DNA of 5,871 nucleotides from an uncultured Eubacteriales bacterium (GCA_959021945.1 CAUEYG010000122.1:1-5871); one strand, 5' to 3'. Numbered from the stretch's first letter, positions 1-5,003 are shown. Numbers and translations: made by a program. Notes: generated from the letters alone by a model not told the origin.

Positions 1-1
1 C

Positions 2-154
2 GGGGTTACGCTTTCCGGCGTCAAGTATCCTCTGTCTGATTATACGTTAAAGAGGACATTTCCGCTGGGTGTCAGCAATGAATATGATGCAGATGAAGCA
101 GTTATTTCAGTAGAAAGCGGCACTTTATTGATTGTACTTTCTGAAGATTACTGA
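2..154 (+). CDS. thiN: thiamine diphosphokinase, C-terminal end (partial)
   Basis: This is the 3' end of a gene that enters from the left edge; 50 codons and a TGA stop are present. The readable part contains GVKYPLSDYTLKR, then FPLGVSNE, then a closing beta-rich stretch ending in SGTLLIVLSEDY. This run is characteristic of the C-terminal thiamine-binding beta domain of bacterial thiamine pyrophosphokinase, which transfers diphosphate from ATP to thiamine to give the cofactor thiamine diphosphate in the cytoplasm. The N-terminal ATP-binding domain is outside the window. In Firmicutes this gene commonly follows rsgA and rpe, which cannot be checked here. An intrinsic terminator begins 60 bases after the stop, so this is the last gene of its operon. 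The identification rests on recalled family sequence, but the match is distinctive and agrees with the thiamine transporter and TPP riboswitch nearby. Confidence 0.85.
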   Translation, partial: GVTLSGVKYPLSDYTLKRTFPLGVSNEYDADEAVISVESGTLLIVLSEDY

Positions 155-213
155 TTTAATGATAGCAGAACTGTCCTTGTACACAAATTGAAAACTGTAC
201 TTTAGTCATACTT

Positions 214-240
214 AAAAAACGGAAAAACTTCCGTTTTTTT
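214..240 (+). terminator. intrinsic terminator after thiN
   Basis: An 11-bp perfect stem (AAAAAACGGAA at 214-224 with TTCCGTTTTTT at 229-239) closes a 4-base AAAC loop, and the 3' arm merges into a run of seven T. It ends the thiN transcript. The A-tract on the left arm would also give a weaker U-tract on the opposite strand, but no minus-strand gene needs it. Confidence 0.9.
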
Positions 241-270
241 CTTATGCAGAAATGTCTTTAGTATGAAGAT

Positions 271-294
271 TGATAGGCTATCAGTAAACTTTAC
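271..294. repeat. two abutting small palindromes, possible operator
   Basis: TGATAG-G-CTATCA (271-283) is a perfect 6-bp inverted repeat with a single central base. It is followed without a gap by GTAAA-C-TTTAC (284-294), a perfect 5-bp inverted repeat with a single central base. They sit in the spacer upstream of the ECF S-component gene, just before the best promoter candidate (308-336). Symmetric sites of this kind often bind dimeric regulators, but I recognise no specific regulator motif and chance is possible. Confidence 0.3.
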
Positions 295-307
295 CGATTG
301 GAAACAT

Positions 308-336
308 CTGACAAGTCCAGCTTTGCTCTTTTTAAA
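308..336 (+). promoter_or_regulatory. candidate promoter for the S component-amidohydrolase pair
   Basis: CTGACA (308-313) and TTTAAA (331-336) are separated by 17 bases, giving an imperfect sigma-A type promoter (5/6 and 4/6 to consensus). Transcription from it would leave a leader of about 85 bases. The AT-rich stretch around 345-390 offers other weak -10-like sequences, so the placement is tentative. I see no TPP riboswitch or other riboswitch I recognise in this leader. Confidence 0.35.
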
Positions 337-426
337 ACTGTACTTACTTAATTTATATTTATTGTATCTTTTAATAATTACAAATTTGGAGTATTCTAAC
401 GAAAGAGTTACAGATGGAGGTGAAAC

Positions 427-978
427 ATGAAAGAAACAGAACGAATAAAAAGCTTATGCGAGACAGCATTATTTATTGCAATTGTATTTTTAGGCGTCTT
501 TATCCTTAAATTTCCCGGACCCTTTGGATATGTTCATATTGGAGACTCTATGATCTTCCTTTCTGTATTGATGCTTGGGGGAAAAAGAGGTGCTCTTGCA
601 GGGAGCTTGGGAGCATCCATTGCTGACCTTGTAAGTGGATATACCATATGGGCTATTCCAACATTCTTATGCAAAGCTGCTATGGCTCTCGTAATGGGTG
701 TCATGATTAAAGGTCACTTTATGGGACTTAGAGGACGCACACTATGGGTCCTTTCCGCCATTGCCGGCGGATTGACACAAGGCATTGGATATGTGGTCTT
801 CTGGTATGGTTTCTTTGGAAAAGCTGCTGCTGCTGCCGCTGCTGCAGTCCCAGGTCTGGTTTTTCAGACGATTTCCGGAATCATGATTGCTTTTGCCTTA
901 GCAGAAGCTCTGCAGAAAACCAGTTTAAAAAAATATTTTATTTATACAACAGATGGGAAAGAAACGCAGTTATGTTAG
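427..978 (+). CDS. ECF transporter S component, unknown vitamin-type substrate
   Basis: Predicted membrane substrate-binding subunit (183 aa) of an energy-coupling factor transporter, which would work with a shared EcfA/EcfA'/EcfT module encoded elsewhere. Hydrophobic segments lie near residues 9-28, 35-51, 56-71, 76-95, 106-127 and 141-160, the six-helix size of S components. Helix 1 contains an AxxxA motif (A14, A18), the kind used to dock on EcfT. YVHIGDS (35-41) and the following GGKRGALAGSLGASIAD (51-67) resemble the broad family of riboflavin/pyridoxine/HMP-type S components (Pfam ECF-ribofla_trS, PF07155), but the exact substrate cannot be read. The ATG follows GGAGG with a 6-base gap (416-420). 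Eight consecutive alanines (133-140) come from a GCT-rich tract. The stop overlaps the start of the amidohydrolase gene, so the two are probably translated together. Confidence 0.85.
   Translation: MKETERIKSLCETALFIAIVFLGVFILKFPGPFGYVHIGDSMIFLSVLMLGGKRGALAGSLGASIADLVSGYTIWAIPTFLCKAAMALVMGVMIKGHFMGLRGRTLWVLSAIAGGLTQGIGYVVFWYGFFGKAAAAAAAAVPGLVFQTISGIMIAFALAEALQKTSLKKYFIYTTDGKETQLC
823..846 (+). repeat. GCN triplet tract encoding eight alanines
   Basis: Eight consecutive alanine codons in the S-component gene, six of them GCT (four GCT, one GCC, two GCT, one GCA). The tract encodes residues 133-140, in the segment between the fifth and sixth hydrophobic stretches. A near-perfect triplet repeat of this type can change length by slippage without breaking the frame. 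Confidence 0.8.
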
Positions 979-1709
979 AAAGAATGAAACAGTTTAAAAA
1001 GATTGACGCCCACAGTCATGTAGGTTATTTTGGCGGTTGGCCAAATGTGGGAATTACTCCGGAAGAAATGATTGAACAAATGGACCAATACAATGTGGAG
1101 AAAACTGTAATATCTACATTCCCTATGAATGAAAGTCTTAGAGCTGTTGATCAGTATCCTGACCGCCTTGTAGGCGCTGCTTGGGTAAATCCTAACGAAA
1201 GTGCTGCCGCAGACCAAATACGCAGTGCTGTAAATGATCACGGTTTTAAAGCAGTAAAACTACACCCCCTCTTCCACAGTTATCTTCCCAATGATGCGTG
1301 TGTCTTCCCCATTGCAGAAACTGCTCAGGAGCTGGACATTCCCCTCATGATTCATACCGGCCATCCGCCCTTTTCTTTGCCTTGGAGTGTGGCTCAGCTG
1401 GCGGACCGCTATCCGTCAGTTAAAATAGTAATGATACACATGGGACACGGCAATGGCATGTATATTCAAGCTGCTATTGATATGGCCAAAAAATATAAAA
1501 ATCTCTATTTAGAGACCTCCGGGATGCCTATGCATACAAAGATCAAAGAAGCTTACGAGCAGGTAGGACCGGAGCGGATCATGTGGGGCCTTGATGCTCC
1601 ATTCCACCACCCAACTGTGGAAATGCAGAGAACCATTGTCAGTGGGCTTACCGATTCCCAATTAGAGGATGTCTTTTACTTTAATGCGAAAAACTTATTA
1701 CACTTATAA
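972..1709 (+). CDS. metal-dependent TIM-barrel amidohydrolase (amidohydrolase-2 family)
   Basis: Cytoplasmic enzyme of 245 aa in the amidohydrolase superfamily, probably Pfam Amidohydro_2 (PF04909). That group includes hydrolases, lactonases and decarboxylases such as ACMSD. Visible signature residues: the metal-binding HxH in IDAHSH (H14, H16), KAVKLHP (K96, H98) at the end of a barrel strand, H128 in PLMIHTGHPP, H156 in VMIHMGHG, LYLETSG (178-184), and the acidic residue D208 in IMWGLDAPF. The open frame runs further upstream to 744, but that part is out-of-frame reading of the S-component gene. ATG 972 is preferred because it overlaps the upstream stop (976-978), as in coupled genes; ATG 984 is an alternative and neither has a strong Shine-Dalgarno sequence. 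Tight linkage to a transporter subunit suggests it acts on the imported compound or a derivative. The substrate is unknown. Confidence 0.85.
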   Translation: MLERMKQFKKIDAHSHVGYFGGWPNVGITPEEMIEQMDQYNVEKTVISTFPMNESLRAVDQYPDRLVGAAWVNPNESAAADQIRSAVNDHGFKAVKLHPLFHSYLPNDACVFPIAETAQELDIPLMIHTGHPPFSLPWSVAQLADRYPSVKIVMIHMGHGNGMYIQAAIDMAKKYKNLYLETSGMPMHTKIKEAYEQVGPERIMWGLDAPFHHPTVEMQRTIVSGLTDSQLEDVFYFNAKNLLHL

Positions 1710-1712
1710 ATG

Positions 1713-1750
1713 AAAAAGGGCCTCTTCCCATAGTGGGAAGGACCCTTTTT
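1713..1750. terminator. bidirectional intrinsic terminator
   Basis: An outer 8-bp stem (AAAAAGGG at 1713-1720 with CCCTTTTT at 1743-1750) and an inner 7-bp stem (CTTCCCA with TGGGAAG) are joined by a small internal loop and capped by TAG. A-tract and T-tract lie on opposite sides, so it can end transcription both of the amidohydrolase gene (stop at 1709, plus strand) and of thiT (stop at 1752, minus strand), which converge here. Confidence 0.9.
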
Positions 1751-1751
1751 C

Positions 1752-2381
1752 TCAAAGCTGCTTTCGAAGCTGCTCAAAAGTTTTATGTACTGGCGGTATC
1801 AAAATCAGAATGGAAGTAATGACTGCCTCTGCTCCAAGATAGGCAAAATTGTACCAGACAGACCAGGTGACAGCGTTAAAGCCTTCCGGCGCATAGGACC
1901 CAAAGAACAGAATCCCTGACAGTACAGAGCAAATATATCTTCCAAAAACGCCCAACAAATACCCTGTAATCAGACCAAATTTTTTATTTCTTAAAAGGCC
2001 TGCGAACCCAATGGCCCCAAAAGCCAGAGGATAGTCCAGCAGCAGCTGAACCGGATGAATGACATAAGGACTGAAAATCAGATCAATCAGACCAACGCAC
2101 ATCCCCGCCATAACGCCTCTCTTCACTCCAAAGAAATAGGCGCATACAGCGATTGGAAGCATACCAAAGGCTGACACATCTCCTCCCTGTGGCATGGGAA
2201 ATAATTTTACTTGTTTTAAGACGACTGCCAGGGCTACCAACAAAGCGGATACTACTAATGCTTTTGTATCCATTTTTTTGTCCTTGCTTCCGGACAGCAG
2301 CACCCCTGCAAAAAGCAAAAGGATAACTACCACTGTAATAACTTGTCCTGTTGTTGATTCAAAAAACGTTTGTAATGACAT
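1752..2381 (-). CDS. thiT: thiamine ECF transporter S component ThiT
   Basis: Membrane substrate-binding protein (209 aa) of the ThiT/YuaJ family, which captures thiamine for an ECF transporter. Family features include MPQGG (63-67), the GVKRGVMAG turn (85-93), HPVQLLLDYPLAF (109-121), GRYIC...SGILFFGSYAPEG (147-167) and the WSVWYN block (173-178). An AxxxA docking motif is at A46/A50. Expression is tied to thiamine diphosphate by the TPP riboswitch in its leader. Oddities: an additional hydrophobic helix (about 14-31) precedes the usual start of the core near M37. By eye against recalled YuaJ and L. lactis ThiT sequences, a ligand-contacting histidine is replaced by S152, a tyrosine by W173, and the serine after MPQGG by D68. 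The ATG is supported by AGGAGG seven bases upstream. Thiamine is the likely substrate, but a relative is possible. Confidence 0.9.
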   Translation of the reverse strand: MSLQTFFESTTGQVITVVVILLLFAGVLLSGSKDKKMDTKALVVSALLVALAVVLKQVKLFPMPQGGDVSAFGMLPIAVCAYFFGVKRGVMAGMCVGLIDLIFSPYVIHPVQLLLDYPLAFGAIGFAGLLRNKKFGLITGYLLGVFGRYICSVLSGILFFGSYAPEGFNAVTWSVWYNFAYLGAEAVITSILILIPPVHKTFEQLRKQL

Positions 2382-2388
2382 AAAAAAT

Positions 2389-2414
2389 CCTCCTATACTG
2401 ACAATTACAGGAGG
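2389..2414 (-). promoter_or_regulatory. Shine-Dalgarno-sequestering hairpin of the TPP riboswitch (terminator-like)
   Basis: In the thiT leader, CCTCCTGTA (2414-2406) pairs with TATAGGAGG (2397-2389) around an 8-base loop, giving a 9-bp stem with one G-U. The 3' arm is the ribosome binding site itself (AGGAGG at 2394-2389), seven bases before the ATG at 2381. The stem is followed by ATTTTTT and then the start codon, so the same hairpin could mask the ribosome site, act as an intrinsic terminator, or both. It is the likely expression platform of the riboswitch upstream. Confidence 0.75.
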
Positions 2415-2463
2415 GGAACTGAATATTTTCCAGTTTTAGAACTTTTTTCTTCCAAAACAAAAA

Positions 2464-2554
2464 ACATATTGCTTGCCTGCGCCGGCATTATCCGGATCAA
2501 GTCTTGAGGGTATGGCCCAAATAGGCTCCTCTCAGCATAAAGCTCCCCTAGCAT
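2464..2554 (-). promoter_or_regulatory. TPP riboswitch (THI element) upstream of thiT
   Basis: The transcript of this strand carries the conserved THI-box elements in order. TAGGGGAGC is the P1/P2 5' side (near 2550-2542), CTGAGA is at 2535-2530, ACCCT at 2511-2507, TTGATCCGGATAATGCC with the invariant GGATAATGCC at 2493-2484, and GCGCAGGCAAGC closes towards P1 (2483-2472). The short P1 is TGCT (2553-2550) with AGCA (2473-2470). TPP riboswitches bind thiamine diphosphate and usually turn the downstream gene off when the cofactor is abundant. The target is thiT, about 85 bases downstream. Confidence 0.95.
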
Positions 2555-2567
2555 GCGGCTTTGCCGC
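2555..2567 (-). other. 5' leader hairpin ahead of the riboswitch
   Basis: GCGGC-AAA-GCCGC is a perfect 5-bp GC stem with a three-base loop, located between the predicted transcription start (about 2576) and the riboswitch. It would be the first structure in the thiT mRNA and may protect the 5' end or keep the aptamer separate. No U-run follows, so it is not a terminator. Confidence 0.55.
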
Positions 2568-2582
2568 TCAAAATATGGATTT

Positions 2583-2610
2583 ATTATATCACCTGCACTT
2601 GATTTGTCAA
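2583..2610 (-). promoter_or_regulatory. promoter of thiT riboswitch transcript
   Basis: On the minus strand, consensus TTGACA (2610-2605) is followed after 16 bases by consensus TATAAT (2588-2583). Start of transcription is expected near 2576, just ahead of the leader hairpin and aptamer, leaving a leader of nearly 200 bases before thiT. Confidence 0.85.
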
Positions 2611-2628
2611 TAAACCCGGAGATATAAT
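2599..2628 (+). promoter_or_regulatory. promoter of the SGNH hydrolase gene
   Basis: TTGATT (2599-2604) and consensus TATAAT (2623-2628) are separated by 18 bases. Start of transcription is expected near 2635, giving a leader of about 30 bases. Its -35 box directly abuts the -35 box of the divergent thiT promoter (2605-2610). Confidence 0.6.
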
Positions 2629-2667
2629 AGGGACAATCGTCAAAATTTATTTTTTTAGGAGGTTAAC

Positions 2668-3261
2668 GTGAGAACTGTTTGTTTAGGAGACAGCATCACG
2701 AGAGGTTACGGTGTAGGCCCCCGTGAAAGCTGGATATCCCTGCTCAATACACAGGAGCAGATTTTTATTAATAAAGGAGTTAATGGAGATACTACCGGAG
2801 GGATGTTAGCCCGTTTTTACAGCGATGCTGTCATAGAGAGGCCCAACTATGTGCTGTTAGAAGGAGGGCTTAACGATTTTATGGCCGGAGCATCAGAAAT
2901 GCTCCCCCAATCCAACTATTATGCCATGGTCCATCAAGCCTTCCATTACAACATGATCCCTGTTGTATGCACATGCCTTCCCTTTGATCCTTCGGCTGCC
3001 AGAGCCGGCTGGTCTCAATTGACCGATTTTGATCTGGTAAAAGAGCGTTATGAAGCACTGCGCCACTGGCTTTTTCAATTGTGCCATGCTTATGATCTTT
3101 TTTGTCTTGATTTTTATGGGGAATTTGAAAAAGTTCTCTCCCAAAACCCAGGAAAGAACTTTTTTATTGATGGCATCCATCCTACTGCTCAAGGCCACAG
3201 CATTATGGCAGATATTGCAGGAACTTTTTTTCGCAATTTTAAAACTCAAGTTCCCCTGTAA
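2668..3261 (+). CDS. GDSL/SGNH-family hydrolase (esterase/lipase-like)
   Basis: A 197-aa hydrolase of the SGNH fold without a signal peptide, so probably cytoplasmic. All four signature blocks are present: GDSITRGYG with nucleophile S9, the block II glycine in KGVNGDTT (G40), GGLND with N69 for the oxyanion hole, and DGIHPTAQGH with the D168/H171 dyad. Length is typical of single-domain SGNH enzymes such as TesA-like thioesterases/lysophospholipases and acyl or acetyl esterases, so the substrate cannot be assigned. The start is GTG, chosen because AGGAGG lies five bases upstream and the GDS motif falls at the expected position near the N-terminus. The gene has its own promoter divergent from thiT. 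Its last 23 bases overlap the 3' end of the acetamidase-like gene on the other strand, and no terminator is visible between them. Confidence 0.9.
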   Translation: MRTVCLGDSITRGYGVGPRESWISLLNTQEQIFINKGVNGDTTGGMLARFYSDAVIERPNYVLLEGGLNDFMAGASEMLPQSNYYAMVHQAFHYNMIPVVCTCLPFDPSAARAGWSQLTDFDLVKERYEALRHWLFQLCHAYDLFCLDFYGEFEKVLSQNPGKNFFIDGIHPTAQGHSIMADIAGTFFRNFKTQVPL

Positions 3262-4132
3262 TCTTTTTAGGCATTACATACCTGACAGTTTTCAGCGGAT
3301 CTACAATCTGGCAAAACTCAAGCTGACCGGCCAGACTCATGAGCATGGTAATATCCGGTGCATTCATGTTCATCCTTTCGCTTAAAAAATGAAACATGGT
3401 TTCTGTGGCATCAGCAGCCGCCTGGTCCAGGGTTTCTCTGGAAACAATAACAGACCAGTAGTCCTTGTTTTCCAACACAGGCTCCGGCTGCCTTTTCCCT
3501 TTTATCACTTCTAGGGCCACCGTCACTTCTGCCGGAATTTCTAAACCGGACACACCGATTTCACCGTCTCCCATGGCCGCGTGCAGATCACCCAGCGCAA
3601 AAAGGGCGCCTTCCGCCATGACAGGAAAATAGAGTGTAGCTCCTTCTGTCACCATTTTATTGTCCATGTTGCCGCCATGGCGCCCCGGGGTGCCTGTATT
3701 AATGGACTGTCCTGATGCCGGAGCCACACCGATCACTCCAATCATTGGGTTCAACGGCAGTTTCAGATCAGGTCCAAACTGTGCTGTTCCATCTGCAACT
3801 TCAATAATCTTTGTATGGCTTCCGGAAAGGAGATGACCTAAGGTCCCCATTCCTTCACCGCATACAGTTGTCCCCTTTTCATTCAATTGGATTTTTTCAA
3901 TTGTTACTTTTAACGTATCTCCGGGCTGTGCTCCCTTTATAAAAATAGGCCCTGTGGCAGGATTTGTTCTGTCCCAATCCAGCGTTTCCATCCGATCCTC
4001 CGGGGATCTTAGCTGATTGGCGAAACAGTCCATTGTCTCAATCAAAACAGTGGAGCCTGAAGAAACTGTCATTACAGGTTCGTTTTGGTCTGAAAAGTTA
4101 TAAACTGTTTTATCACTTTTTAAATAAAGCAT
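3239..4132 (-). CDS. acetamidase/formamidase family protein
   Basis: Cytoplasmic protein of 297 aa in the FmdA/AmdA family (Pfam PF03069), whose members hydrolyse formamide, acetamide or other short amides to ammonia and the acid. Visible signatures: the N-terminal ETMDCFANQL (32-41), PATGPIFIKGAQPGDTL (58-74), GVIGVAPASG (132-141), NTGTPGRHGGNMDNK (145-159), and the strongly conserved ALGDLHAAMGDGEIGVSGLE (179-198). Length matches the short bacterial form of about 300 aa. The ATG is supported by AGGAGG with seven spacer bases. It has its own promoter at 4173-4201, although the upstream minus-strand gene has no terminator and may read through. The actual amide is unknown and many family members are annotated on weak grounds. 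Its 3' end overlaps the SGNH gene by 23 bases. Confidence 0.9.
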   Translation of the reverse strand: MLYLKSDKTVYNFSDQNEPVMTVSSGSTVLIETMDCFANQLRSPEDRMETLDWDRTNPATGPIFIKGAQPGDTLKVTIEKIQLNEKGTTVCGEGMGTLGHLLSGSHTKIIEVADGTAQFGPDLKLPLNPMIGVIGVAPASGQSINTGTPGRHGGNMDNKMVTEGATLYFPVMAEGALFALGDLHAAMGDGEIGVSGLEIPAEVTVALEVIKGKRQPEPVLENKDYWSVIVSRETLDQAAADATETMFHFLSERMNMNAPDITMLMSLAGQLEFCQIVDPLKTVRYVMPKKITGELEF

Positions 4133-4172
4133 TGCTTTTCCTCCTCTTTTGCTAAAACAACAACCTGTCTCT

Positions 4173-4201
4173 AGTGTAAGTCATTCTTCTGTTATTGTCA
4201 A
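4173..4201 (-). promoter_or_regulatory. promoter of the acetamidase-like gene
   Basis: On the minus strand, consensus TTGACA (4201-4196) is followed after 17 bases by TACACT (4178-4173), 4/6 to consensus. The expected start of transcription near 4166 leaves a short leader with AGGAGG at 4145-4140. Confidence 0.6.
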
Positions 4202-4209
4202 AATATTAA

Positions 4210-4794
4210 TCATGAAACAACTGCCATAACATCACAGCCTGACTCTTCCGCTTCTGTCAAGGCATTCTGCCTTAAATCACAGACAAAGCCCTCAAAGATT
4301 TTGCTGTCCTCCAGCAATTTGGCTATTTGTTCCGGGCGAATTAAGGCACCATTGACCTGCTTGTGAATCAAATTTTCCTGCTGCAACAGTTCAATAATAA
4401 ATTGAGAACAAAAATAATGTTTCTCTCTTTTGCAGCTAATACCCAGCTTGCAACAGATCGCCCCTAAAATGCTGTATTTGTATTCATATCTTGTTTGATA
4501 CAAATTTAGTAATCGGTTTTGAATCTGACGATAAGTATGGTAAGATACTTCAAGTTTTAGAATCATACATGGAGTGTGATTGTTCTTCACAAAAAAACCT
4601 GTAAAAATATCTTCTCTCGTAAATCCGGCTGGAAGTGCAAAAGCAGGGTTTCTCCTTCCAAAAGAATACATTTCCCGAAAGCTTTCATCTAAACTGATGG
4701 CAATATGCGTGTACTTGTCACGGGTTATGTAATAAATAGCCTTTGAAAAAATCGAATCCGTGCGCGTCAAAAACAAATATAAATTTCTTTTCAT
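4210..4794 (-). CDS. permuted papain-like (YiiX/NlpC-P60 type) protein
   Basis: A protein of 194 aa that I recognise only at fold level. YTHIAISLDE (28-37) carries a histidine (H30), and YFCSQFIIELL (127-137) carries a cysteine (C129). This His-first, Cys-later order is that of the circularly permuted NlpC/P60 or YiiX/YaeF-type papain-like amidases. MYSFGRR (42-48) between them is commonly seen in this group in Firmicutes. No signal peptide or membrane helix is evident, so it is probably intracellular; activity could be amidase, peptidase or acyl transfer. The frame extends to a TTG at 4818, but ATG 4794 is chosen because AGGGGG lies four bases upstream and no ribosome site precedes the TTG. 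It is AT-richer than its neighbours, has a strong own promoter, and lacks a terminator before the acetamidase-like gene, 77 bases on. Confidence 0.75.
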   Translation of the reverse strand: MKRNLYLFLTRTDSIFSKAIYYITRDKYTHIAISLDESFREMYSFGRRNPAFALPAGFTREDIFTGFFVKNNHTPCMILKLEVSYHTYRQIQNRLLNLYQTRYEYKYSILGAICCKLGISCKREKHYFCSQFIIELLQQENLIHKQVNGALIRPEQIAKLLEDSKIFEGFVCDLRQNALTEAEESGCDVMAVVS

Positions 4795-4855
4795 ATTTCC
4801 CCCTACATTCCTTCTCAATACACTACAATATATATCAATCTATATTATATTCAGT

Positions 4856-4884
4856 ATAATATCAAATATTATATATCATGTCAA
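4856..4884 (-). promoter_or_regulatory. promoter of the papain-like gene
   Basis: On the minus strand, consensus TTGACA (4884-4879) is followed after 17 bases by TATTAT (4861-4856), 5/6 to consensus, within very AT-rich DNA. The expected start near 4849 leaves a leader of about 55 bases made almost entirely of A and T until the ribosome binding site. Confidence 0.75.
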
Positions 4885-4926
4885 TCTTTACTAAGTGCAA
4901 AGTTTTATCTGAAAAGTGCTCTACAT

Positions 4927-4971
4927 AAAAAAAGTGTGCAAGCTAGGAACGATAATTCCCTTGCACACTTT
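4927..4971 (-). terminator. strong intrinsic terminator after the acidic-tail membrane protein gene
   Basis: A 12-bp perfect stem (AAAGTGTGCAAG at 4931-4942 with CTTGCACACTTT at 4960-4971) is continued by an inner 4-bp GGAA/TTCC stem past a 3-base bulge, with a 6-base loop. On the minus strand it is followed by a run of seven T (4933-4927). It lies 33 bases beyond the stop at 5004 and insulates the next gene. Confidence 0.9.
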
Positions 4972-5003
4972 ATTACAACAGCCTAAAAGCCAAAACTGCC
5001 GTC

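Noticed and set aside
191..345. Direct repeat of AAAACTGTACTT at 191-202 and 334-345
   Set aside because: Only 12 bases, AT-rich and with no extension on either side; no mobile element or iteron pattern surrounds it, so chance is likely.
744..971. Upstream extension of the amidohydrolase reading frame by 76 codons
   Set aside because: It is the S-component gene read in another frame: Cys-rich, with no homology-like pattern. The conserved protein begins at 972.
975..1241. Minus-strand open frame of 88 codons within the amidohydrolase gene
   Set aside because: It lies opposite a well-supported enzyme gene, has no recognisable motif and no promoter; it is a shadow.
2194..2439. Plus-strand open frame of 81 codons across the thiT start and leader
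   Set aside because: It is antisense to thiT and its riboswitch platform, with no recognisable ribosome site or domain.
2893..3385. Two open frames (minus 2893-3249 and plus 3050-3385) around the SGNH/acetamidase junction
   Set aside because: Both overlap genes with complete catalytic motifs and show no family resemblance.
4800..4890. AT-rich region considered as a replication origin or attachment site
   Set aside because: No DnaA boxes, iterons or flanking repeats; it is explained by the promoter and leader of the papain-like gene.
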